Assembly (NCBI GenBank): GCA_963790715.1
Contig: CAWBPN010000013.1
Span: 62,001 to 126,000 of the forward strand
Direction: 5' to 3'
DNA length: 64,000 nucleotides
DNA from: DCFW01 sp963790715
GTDB taxonomy: Bacteria; Bacteroidota; Bacteroidia; Bacteroidales; Bacteroidaceae
Shown here: piece after piece, positions 51,967 through 59,090 of the stretch
How the letters are laid out: every line of letters starts with the position of its first letter
How positions within the stretch are numbered: position 1 is the first letter of the stretch
The notes under the pieces: model-generated
What the model saw: the letters and a program-made list of their open reading frames with translations, nothing else
Databases searched by the model: none
What the model was told of the DNA's origin: nothing
Made by a program: the position numbers and the translations under genes

Positions 51967-53514
51967 TTATCTTGAAAGTGGTGTTTCTGAATTTTTGTCC
52001 ATTCTTACACCTGCATAACCTTCAGTTCCCATTTCAGGAATATCAAGTCCGTCAAGTTCTGTTTCAGGGCTAACTCTCATTCCACCTGTAATAAGTCCGA
52101 TTACTTTGAATACTACCCAACTGATAGCAGCAACATAAATGAAATTGGTGCAAACACCTATAAGTTGAGCTACGAATTGGCTAGGATCACCATAGAACAA
52201 ACCTGTTACAGTTCCTTTTACACCATTCCAGCCGTTGCCGTATGAACCGTCTGCAAATAGTCCTGTTGCTAATAAGCCCCATGCTCCATTGCATCCGTGA
52301 ACAGCAATTGCTCCTACGGGATCATCAATTTTAAGTCTCTTTTCAAAGAAGAAAGCTGCTTCAACTACTAACACTCCTGAAATTAAACCGATAATAGCTG
52401 CACCTTGTACATTGACGAAAGCACACGGAGCAGTAATAGCTACCAAGCCTGCCAACATACCGTTGACCATCATTGATGGATCAGGTTTCTTTGTCTTAAA
52501 CCACCACATATAAAGCATTGATGCAAGTGCACCTGTGGCAGAAGCTATCATTGTATTTACTGCAACTACACTTATTCTTAAATCGCCACCGGCTAATGTT
52601 GATCCCGGGTTGAATCCGAACCATCCGAATGCTAATATAAAGCAACCGACAATTGCCATAGGAATGTTATGCCCTGGTATAGCATTAGCTGAACCGTCTT
52701 TGTTATATTTGCCAACACGTGGGCCGATTAATGCTGCACCTACTAAGCCGATTACACCACCGGTCATGTGAACTACCGATGAACCGGCAAAGTCAACCGT
52801 TCCGTGGCCAAGCCCAAACATACTACCTAATTGAGACAACCAGCCGCCGCCCCATACCCAGTTTCCATAGATAGGATATATAATTGCGCCGACGATGAAT
52901 CCATAAATTGCAAATGATGAGAATTTCCAACGTTCTGCCATACATCCTGTTGGAATTGTAGCTGTGGTATCCATGAATACCATTTCGAACAAGAATAATC
53001 CAAATACTGCGACATCATAAGTTTTGGTTAAAAAGAACCCTTTCATTCCGAACAAACCGAAGGTATGTCCGGCTATATGAATAGTAAATTCGTTTGCCAA
53101 TCCTCCGAATCCTCCTAAAGTTCCCAGTGTTCCTACGCCTCCATACATTATTGCAAATCCGCAAACAAAAAATCCTAACATACCTAATGGGTAAACCATA
53201 AAGTTCATTGACATTGTATGGGCTGCATTTTTGGCTCGTGTAAGTCCTGTCTCAACCATTGCAAAGCCGGCTTGCATAAACATGACTAAGAATCCGGTTA
53301 TTAATACCCACACCATATTGATTGCAACTTTGTTATGGCCAACTTGATCTGTAATTTCTTTTGGTGTCGGTTTACCTGCTTTCGCCGCAGTAATATCTGC
53401 CGTTGTACCTGTATTTACACCTGAAGGATCCGGTGTGCTTGCATCTGCATACATGTAACTTGTCGATGCAGATACAGTTATCATCATTAGTAATAATAAT
53501 ATAAATTTTCTCAT
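51967..53514 (-). CDS. amtB: Ammonium transporter AmtB, copy 2 (long form)
   Basis: A 515-residue Amt protein with a signal peptide (about 1-24) and a longer N-terminal periplasmic segment than copy 1. The pore histidines are retained in SSVVHMTGGVIG and AIAVHGCNGAWG. FMQAGFAMVETGLTRAKNA is typical of one Amt subfamily. The C-terminal tail is longer (about 40 residues after the last helix), with ETELDGLDIPEMG, a usual PII-contact motif. It follows glnK2 by 30 bases. The two Amt copies belong to different subfamilies rather than being a recent duplicate. Confidence 0.94.
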   Translation of the reverse strand: MRKFILLLLMMITVSASTSYMYADASTPDPSGVNTGTTADITAAKAGKPTPKEITDQVGHNKVAINMVWVLITGFLVMFMQAGFAMVETGLTRAKNAAHTMSMNFMVYPLGMLGFFVCGFAIMYGGVGTLGTLGGFGGLANEFTIHIAGHTFGLFGMKGFFLTKTYDVAVFGLFLFEMVFMDTTATIPTGCMAERWKFSSFAIYGFIVGAIIYPIYGNWVWGGGWLSQLGSMFGLGHGTVDFAGSSVVHMTGGVIGLVGAALIGPRVGKYNKDGSANAIPGHNIPMAIVGCFILAFGWFGFNPGSTLAGGDLRISVVAVNTMIASATGALASMLYMWWFKTKKPDPSMMVNGMLAGLVAITAPCAFVNVQGAAIIGLISGVLVVEAAFFFEKRLKIDDPVGAIAVHGCNGAWGLLATGLFADGSYGNGWNGVKGTVTGLFYGDPSQFVAQLIGVCTNFIYVAAISWVVFKVIGLITGGMRVSPETELDGLDIPEMGTEGYAGVRMDKNSETPLSR

Positions 53515-53544
53515 AACTTTCTCTTATTTATTTAGTTATTTGTA

Positions 53545-53892
53545 TTATTCTTTGTTGTATAACGATTCATCTCCCTCTTCTCCTGTTCTGATACGGAACG
53601 AATCTTCTATTGGCGACACAAATATTTTACCATCTCCGATAACACCCGTCCTGGCTGTTTTCATTATTGCGTCAACCGTCTTTTTTACATTAATGTCGCG
53701 AACAACGATCGTTAACATCTGTCTGGGAATGTAACTTGTATCATATACAGTTCCCCTGTAAGCACCTTTTCTCATTTCATTCCCTACACCGGTAACATCC
53801 GTGTATGAAAAGAAATCGATGCCAGCCTCTTTAAGGGCTTCCTTTACTTCTTCAAATTTCGAAGTACGAATGATTGCTTCAATTTTCTTCAT
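53545..53892 (-). CDS. glnK: PII signal-transduction protein GlnK, copy 2
   Basis: A 115-residue PII protein, roughly 60% identical to copy 1 by eye. It starts MKKIEAIIRTSKFEEVKEAL and has TGVIGDGKIF and FRIRTGEEGD. The T-loop reads GVGNEMRKGAYRGTVY (35-50), again without the canonical Gln of proteobacterial PII. It lies 11 bases after the porin-like gene and 30 bases before amtB2, with which it is presumably paired. The marked T-loop difference from copy 1 suggests that each PII recognises its own Amt. Confidence 0.94.
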   Translation of the reverse strand: MKKIEAIIRTSKFEEVKEALKEAGIDFFSYTDVTGVGNEMRKGAYRGTVYDTSYIPRQMLTIVVRDINVKKTVDAIMKTARTGVIGDGKIFVSPIEDSFRIRTGEEGDESLYNKE

Positions 53893-53903
53893 GTTATATG
53901 TAT

Positions 53904-54644
53904 TTATAAAGTGATTCCGAAAATTAGATATGCCTTGCTCGCTTCAGGATTTACTGCTGCTTTTACATAAGCAGGTATGCTGAATGAGTCTGTGATTTTT
54001 ACTGTCTTCTTTGCAGTCAAGCCTATATCTACTACTGAAAATTTGTCTGTCTTTATAGTGTAAGCTCCGTCCCATGGAGTAATACCTAGTTCGGCTTTCA
54101 TATCCAATCCTCCTAATTTAAACGGTGCATCTGCCTCAATATAACTTGAATAGGCACGTTTGTCGCTATTCTTTTTATAGTAGTCTTTACCGCCGATATT
54201 GGTATACCATTGAAGTGATACCGGACCGAAGTTATAGCCTATATTGGCTTCATAAACATGAGTGCTTTTTGCTGATTTACATGAATAATTGAAATAGTTT
54301 ACATCTTGTGACTGGTCTGCTGTTTTGTCCCATGGAACAAATGAATAATCCGTAATACCTATATTTACTTTTTTAATTGTATATGCAGCAGTCAGGTCAA
54401 ACTCTCTTGTGTCTTCTTTATTTACACCTACATTTCCCCAAGCAGATACCGAAAGACCGCCGATGCCTATTCCTAAAGTAGGTTGAACACTTATTCCACC
54501 TAAGTTCTCACCACGCCAAAAGTAATTACTTACTACATCTGCTGTCGCAGTAATAGTTGTTCCACTTTGCGCTTTCATCGTTGTCGGAAACAGCAAGACT
54601 GCACAACTTGCAACCGTTGCTAACTTTTTAATTCTTTTTTCCAT
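53904..54644 (-). CDS. TorF/Gcw_chp-like outer membrane protein, first gene of the glnK2-amtB2 operon
   Basis: A 246-residue exported beta-barrel protein. A signal peptide (about 1-25, ending MKAQ) is followed by amphipathic strands; DVVSNYFWRGENLGGISVQP (20 residues, about 37-56) resembles the start of the TorF (Gcw_chp) putative porin family. The chain ends in YLIFGITL. It is 11 bases upstream of glnK2 with no terminator, so it is co-expressed with the ammonium channel. A role as an outer-membrane channel for ammonium or a nitrogen compound is inference. Confidence 0.72.
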   Translation of the reverse strand: MEKRIKKLATVASCAVLLFPTTMKAQSGTTITATADVVSNYFWRGENLGGISVQPTLGIGIGGLSVSAWGNVGVNKEDTREFDLTAAYTIKKVNIGITDYSFVPWDKTADQSQDVNYFNYSCKSAKSTHVYEANIGYNFGPVSLQWYTNIGGKDYYKKNSDKRAYSSYIEADAPFKLGGLDMKAELGITPWDGAYTIKTDKFSVVDIGLTAKKTVKITDSFSIPAYVKAAVNPEASKAYLIFGITL

Positions 54645-54682
54645 TGTTCTTCCTCTTATGTTTTTTATTGTTGCTTTAGATC

Positions 54683-54792
54683 TTAATTTTTCGTCTTATC
54701 TATAATATTAATTTTTCGTTTGAGCTATATTCGTAATTTATAGTCCTTATTTATTATTTCGTCTTGTCGTATTCGTAGTTTATAGCTTTTAT
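54683..54792 (-). repeat. Tandem ~43-bp repeats in the leader of the porin-glnK2-amtB2 operon
   Basis: Two adjoining units, 54708-54750 and 54751-54792, share TTCGT..., TATTCGTA.TTTATAG and CTTAT (plus-strand reading) with few differences. A third, partial unit (54683-54707) matches their first 12 bases. All lie between the transcription start (about 54814) and the ATG at 54644, so they are in the untranslated leader. Confidence 0.7.
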
Positions 54793-54820
54793 AGTATTAC
54801 AATGTTATTGATTTATGTCG

Positions 54821-54828
54821 CAAAGATA
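54821..54828 (-). promoter_or_regulatory. -7 box of the porin-glnK2-amtB2 operon
   Basis: The minus strand reads TATCTTTG (TAnnTTTG), 177 bases before the ATG at 54644. No TTTG is found at -33. Confidence 0.6.
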
Positions 54829-55130
54829 TGTTCTTTGTCGCAATATTGGAATAAATGCTTTCATTTTGTTTGTAAATATTTTATTGTACTTACATTATAT
54901 CGCTATTATTGCAGTTTTGCTTTCAATTTATAACTGTATATGATTATTTTAACATCAAACTATAAGTTGCGTTGTGCTTTTTATTTTTGAATTATTGTGT
55001 CATATTGATATGCTATTTATGGTTATACATGTCAATAATTTATAACATATATGTGTTTTGCTTTTCAAAATGCTACCAGATTAATATGCTTTGTGTGAAT
55101 ATTATATATGGCATAGCTTTAGTACAGTTA

Positions 55131-55166
55131 AAAAATAACCGGAATTGTTATGGCACAATTCCGGTT
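55131..55166 (-). terminator. Intrinsic terminator of glnN2
   Basis: AACCGGAATTGT pairs perfectly with ACAATTCCGGTT (12 pairs, 6-base loop). On the minus strand the stem is followed by ATTTTTT. A second hairpin (55189-55201 with 55211-55223) lies between it and the stop codon. Confidence 0.85.
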
Positions 55167-55230
55167 ACACTTTATAATGGTTTAATAAAAGTAATAAGCC
55201 GTTTTTATATCGGTCTATTACTTAATTACA

Positions 55231-57423
55231 TTATCTTATAAACAGCAGTTCTCTGTATTTAGGCAATGGCCAAAGTGAATCGTCAACGATAAGTTCCAGC
55301 TTGTCTATGTGGTAACGAATCTCTTCCATTGCAGGAACAATATTGTCGTGATAAGCGATAGCTTTTTCACGTACATCTTCAATCTTGTTAGCCACTTTGC
55401 GTGCATCAATCATTTTGTCAACATGTTCTTTGATGAATGAGGTATGCTTTGCAATGTCTTCAATCAGCTCCATGTTGCGAACTGAAAGCTCTTTAGCTTT
55501 GTCGGCAGAGTAAATTGATTTCAATTTGAAAACGTTGTCGATAAGCTCTGTTTGATATGTTGTAGCTACCGGAATGATATGGTTCATAGTGAGGTCGCCT
55601 AAAACACGAGCTTCAATTTGTATCTTCTTTGTGTAGGTTTCCCATTTTACTTCATTTCGTGCTTCAAGCTCAACCTTCGTCATTACGTTCATACGCTCAA
55701 ACATTTTGATAGATTCCGGTTTGAGGTAGTTGTCGAAAATGATAGGAACACTTGTTTCGCAATCAAGACCGCGTTTTTTAGCTTCTTCTTTCCATTCCTC
55801 GCTATAACCGTTTCCTTCAAAGTGGATCGGTTTGCTTATCTTGATGTATTTGCGAACAATGTCAAGAATGGCAGACAATTTCGGTTCTCCTTTTTCGATT
55901 AGAGCATCAACTTCTTCTTTAAATGTAGTCAACTGATCGGCAACGGCAGTATTCAATGCAATCATACCTGAAGCGCAGTTGGCTTCAGAACCAACGGCAC
56001 GGAACTCAAATCTGTTTCCTGTGAAAGCGAAAGGAGAGGTCCGGTTACGGTCTGTATTGTCAATTTTCAAATCGGGAATTTGAGGAATGTCAAGTTTCAT
56101 TTCCTGCTTTCCTCTGATTGAGAATAATTCATCCTTTGTGCTGTTTTCTATGTTGTCAAGTATATTGGTGAGTTGTTTTCCCAAGAAGCTTGAGATGATA
56201 GCAGGAGGAGCTTCGTTGGCTCCCAGACGGTGAGCATTTGTAGCGCTGGAGATGCTTGCTTTCAGCAAACCGTTGTGTTTATACAGAGCAGTAAGCACAT
56301 TAACGACGAACGTAACGAAGCGCAAGTTGTCCTCCGGAGTCTTTCCCGGAGCCATCAAAAGAGCACCGGTATCAGTACCAAGTGACCAGTTGTTGTGTTT
56401 GCCGCTACCGTTGATTCCCTTAAACGGTTTCTCGTGCAGAAGAACACGAAATCCGTGACGGCGACTTACCTTGCGCATTAAAGCCATGATAAGCAAGTTG
56501 TGGTCGTTTGCCAAGTTGCACTCTTCATAAATAGGAGCACATTCGAACTGGTTAGGGGCAACTTCGTTGTGGCGTGTCTTAACCGGAATACCCAATTTAA
56601 GAGCTTCGATTTCCATGTCTTTCATGAACGCGCTTACACGAGTAGGAATAGCACCGAAATAGTGGTCTTCCAACTGTTGGTCTTTTGAGCTGTCGTGTCC
56701 CATAAGTGTACGCCCTGTTAAAAGCAAGTCGGGGCGTGCTCCGTAAAGACCTTCGTCAACCAAAAAGTATTCTTGTTCCCAGCCAAGGTATGCAATGCAT
56801 TTCTTGACTTCGGGATTGAAGTAGTGGCAAACGGCAGTAGCAGCTTTGTCCACGGCGCTAAGAGCTTTAAGTAAAGGCGCTTTGTAGTCCAAAGCTTCAC
56901 CTGTGTAAGAGATGAATATAGTAGGGATGCAAAGAGTATCGTCCATGATGAAAGCTGGAGAAGAAGGATCCCATGCAGAATATCCGCGTGCTTCGAAAGT
57001 GTTTCTTATGCCGCCGCTTGGGAAGCTTGAGGCATCAGGTTCTTGTTGTACAAGCAGTTTGCCCGCGAATTCTTCAACCATACCTCCTTTACCGTCGTGT
57101 TCAACGAATTCGTCATGTTTCTCGGCAGTACCTTCTGTAAGAGGTTGGAACCAATGAGTGTAGTGTGTAGCACCTAATTCGATAGCCCATTTCTTCATTC
57201 CGGCAGCCACTTCGTCGGCGATTGTACGGTCGAGTTGTGCGCCGTTGTCGATGACATCGATAAGTTTATTGTATGCATTGCTTGAAAGATATTTGAACAT
57301 CTTTTCGCGGTTGAAAACATACTTGCCGAAATATTCCGAAGGACGTTCCGCCGGAGCCGGCATTTCAACGGCTTTCTTTTTAAATGCCGTCTCTACTACT
57401 CTGAATCTTAATTCGTTTGACAT
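55231..57423 (-). CDS. glnN: Glutamine synthetase type III, copy 2
   Basis: A 730-residue GSIII nearly identical to copy 1: about 27 differences in 729 aligned residues by eye, and long stretches identical at the DNA level. It has the same catalytic segments, including KPFKGINGSGKHNNWS and NRTSPFAFTGNRFEFRAVGS. It lies 58 bases after dapL with no promoter box between, so it appears to belong to a dapL-glnN2 transcript and not to the amt operon next to it. A strong terminator follows. Different expression, rather than different chemistry, is the likely reason for two copies. Confidence 0.96.
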   Translation of the reverse strand: MSNELRFRVVETAFKKKAVEMPAPAERPSEYFGKYVFNREKMFKYLSSNAYNKLIDVIDNGAQLDRTIADEVAAGMKKWAIELGATHYTHWFQPLTEGTAEKHDEFVEHDGKGGMVEEFAGKLLVQQEPDASSFPSGGIRNTFEARGYSAWDPSSPAFIMDDTLCIPTIFISYTGEALDYKAPLLKALSAVDKAATAVCHYFNPEVKKCIAYLGWEQEYFLVDEGLYGARPDLLLTGRTLMGHDSSKDQQLEDHYFGAIPTRVSAFMKDMEIEALKLGIPVKTRHNEVAPNQFECAPIYEECNLANDHNLLIMALMRKVSRRHGFRVLLHEKPFKGINGSGKHNNWSLGTDTGALLMAPGKTPEDNLRFVTFVVNVLTALYKHNGLLKASISSATNAHRLGANEAPPAIISSFLGKQLTNILDNIENSTKDELFSIRGKQEMKLDIPQIPDLKIDNTDRNRTSPFAFTGNRFEFRAVGSEANCASGMIALNTAVADQLTTFKEEVDALIEKGEPKLSAILDIVRKYIKISKPIHFEGNGYSEEWKEEAKKRGLDCETSVPIIFDNYLKPESIKMFERMNVMTKVELEARNEVKWETYTKKIQIEARVLGDLTMNHIIPVATTYQTELIDNVFKLKSIYSADKAKELSVRNMELIEDIAKHTSFIKEHVDKMIDARKVANKIEDVREKAIAYHDNIVPAMEEIRYHIDKLELIVDDSLWPLPKYRELLFIR

Positions 57424-57481
57424 AATTTCCTTATTAATTGTTTTATCTTAATTATTAGTATTTTATCGTTAGGATATAATT

Positions 57482-58714
57482 TTATTTAAGCCAGGTTGCA
57501 AGTCTGTCCAAAGCTTCCAGGCAGTCTTCATAGTTGCCGAAAGATGTCAAGCGGATAAAACCTTCACCGCTAGGACCGAAGCCTACTCCCGGAGTCGTTA
57601 CGATTCCTGTTTCATAAAGTATTTCTTCAAAAAATTTCCAGCTTGGAGTGTCATTGGGAGTTTTAACCCAGAGATAAGGAGAATTAACGCCGCCGAATAC
57701 TTTCAATCCACCCTTTTCAAGAGCAGCCTTCATGGTATGGGCGTTATTCATATAATAATTTATAGTGCTTCTTACCTGTTCTTTTCCTTCAGTAGTGTAA
57801 GTGGCGGCTGCGCCGCGTTGCGTGATATATGACGTACCGTTGAATTTTGTGCATTGACGACGGTCCCAAATAGGGTTAAGCGGAGTTTTATCACCGGTTA
57901 ATGTGCTTGCCATAACCTTTTTTGGTATCACTGTATAACCGCAACGAACGCCGGTGAAACCAGCTGTTTTAGAGAAACTGCGGAATTCTATGGCACACTT
58001 CTTTGCGTCTTTAATTTCATATATCGAGTGGGGGACATCGTCTTCGGTGATATATGCTTCGTAAGCGGCATCGAATAATATCAACGTATCATTTTCCAAT
58101 GCATAATTAACCCACTTCTTAAGTTCTTTTTTGGTTAATGTAGTGCCTGTTGGGTTGTTGGGATAGCAAAGGTAAATTAAGTCCACACGATGGTCTGGTA
58201 ATTGCGGAATGAAGTCGTTTTCTTCCAAACAAGGAAAGTATGTTACATTACTCCATTTACCGTCATTTTGCAAGTCTCCGGTTCTTCCTGCCATCACGTT
58301 TGAGTCGATGTATACGGGATATATAGGGTCGGTTACGCCGATGCTGTTGTCGCAGTTCAGAATATCGCCTATATTACCTGTATCGCTTTTTGCTCCGTCG
58401 TTAACAAACACTTCGCCCGGTTCAATGTAAATGTTACGTGGCGCATAATCATTTTTGATAATTTCTTCAACCAGGAATTGGTATCCTTCTTCAGGGCCGT
58501 ATCCGTGAAAGGTCTTTTTATTGGTCATGTCATCTACGGCTTTGTGCATAGCCTCAATAACGGCAGGAGCCAAAGGTTGAGTTACATCTCCTATGCCTAA
58601 ACTGATTACCTTGGTTTTAGGGTGGGTCACTTTGAAAGTCTTAACCTTTTTAGCTATATCCTTAAACAGATAATTGCCAGGTAGTTTTAAAAAATTCTCG
58701 TTAACTAATGCCAT
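57482..58714 (-). CDS. dapL: LL-diaminopimelate aminotransferase
   Basis: A 410-residue PLP enzyme converting tetrahydrodipicolinate to LL-diaminopimelate with glutamate as amino donor, a short route to lysine and peptidoglycan precursors. It has YPNNPTG (184-190), DAAYEAY (215-221), the PLP lysine K249 in SFSKTAGFTG, and CGYTVIPK. The length is typical. A promoter with full consensus lies 178 bases upstream, giving a long leader. It is followed by glnN2, which is unusual company but fits, since its donor glutamate comes from the GS-GOGAT cycle. Confidence 0.95.
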   Translation of the reverse strand: MALVNENFLKLPGNYLFKDIAKKVKTFKVTHPKTKVISLGIGDVTQPLAPAVIEAMHKAVDDMTNKKTFHGYGPEEGYQFLVEEIIKNDYAPRNIYIEPGEVFVNDGAKSDTGNIGDILNCDNSIGVTDPIYPVYIDSNVMAGRTGDLQNDGKWSNVTYFPCLEENDFIPQLPDHRVDLIYLCYPNNPTGTTLTKKELKKWVNYALENDTLILFDAAYEAYITEDDVPHSIYEIKDAKKCAIEFRSFSKTAGFTGVRCGYTVIPKKVMASTLTGDKTPLNPIWDRRQCTKFNGTSYITQRGAAATYTTEGKEQVRSTINYYMNNAHTMKAALEKGGLKVFGGVNSPYLWVKTPNDTPSWKFFEEILYETGIVTTPGVGFGPSGEGFIRLTSFGNYEDCLEALDRLATWLK

Positions 58715-58891
58715 GATGATAAATGGTGTTTACAGTGTTTATATTATATTTATCTATTATCCTATCACATGCGCGAATGGTATTTTGCAATAGCATGTGA
58801 GCATAATCACAACTATTGTAATAACTATTAGTGAAGTTAATTGTTTTTATCATCCTTTTGTAGATTGCTCAAACTTAAATAATACCACTCA

Positions 58892-58922
58892 CAAATGTAT
58901 CTCATTTCTCCGACATATCAAA
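58892..58922 (-). promoter_or_regulatory. Full-consensus promoter of dapL
   Basis: The minus strand reads TTTG (58919-58922), exactly 19 bases, then TACATTTG (58892-58899), a complete match to the Bacteroidota housekeeping promoter. Confidence 0.8.
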
Positions 58923-59028
58923 TTTAATGACAGTAATTTATGATTATTTTTATTCTTATTAGCATGAAGTAAGATATTTCGGCATTTTCATTGACAAATA
59001 GATTTATGTTAAACACGATATAAAAGAA

Positions 59029-59062
59029 GAACCGATTATTCTACGAATAGGATAACCGGCTC
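59029..59062 (-). terminator. Intrinsic terminator of the gltB-gltD-asnB operon
   Basis: On the minus strand GAGCCGGTTATCC pairs with GAATAATCGGTTC (G-U pairs allowed) and is followed by a T-rich TTCTTTTAT, 29 bases after the asnB stop. Confidence 0.75.
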
Positions 59063-59090
59063 TAAATAAACAATAAAGTCAGGAATAAAA

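Larger units (their letters stand above)
54645..55230. promoter_or_regulatory. Regulatory region of the porin-glnK2-amtB2 operon and end of glnN2
   Basis: No gene is seen. Near the operon start lies a leader with tandem 43-bp repeats (54683-54792), then the -7 box (54821-54828), then blocks shared with the glnK1 promoter: ACAAAG at 54833-54838, AAACAAAATG at 54862-54871 and a second box within 54915-54934 (minus-strand reading). Two hairpins near 55131-55223 belong to the 3' end of glnN2. An 89-codon plus-strand frame (54972-55241) looks accidental. Confidence 0.65.
58715..59090. other. dapL leader and promoter region; end of asnB
   Basis: No gene is seen. From the dapL side it holds a ~170-base leader with an inverted repeat (TCACATGC 58765-58772 / GCATGTGA 58793-58800), the dapL promoter (58892-58922) and the asnB terminator (59029-59062). 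I do not recognise the leader as a known riboswitch. Confidence 0.6.

Noticed and set aside
54972..55241. 89-codon plus-strand frame between the porin and glnN2
   Set aside because: It runs through the glnN2 terminator hairpins and into the end of glnN2, is rich in Ile/Tyr/Asn as expected of AT-rich DNA, and has no homology I recognise.
46203..57423. Whole-operon duplication of glnK-amtB-glnN
   Set aside because: Gene order differs (glnN2 is upstream with dapL, a porin leads glnK2) and amtB/glnK copies are old paralogues; only glnN looks recently copied.
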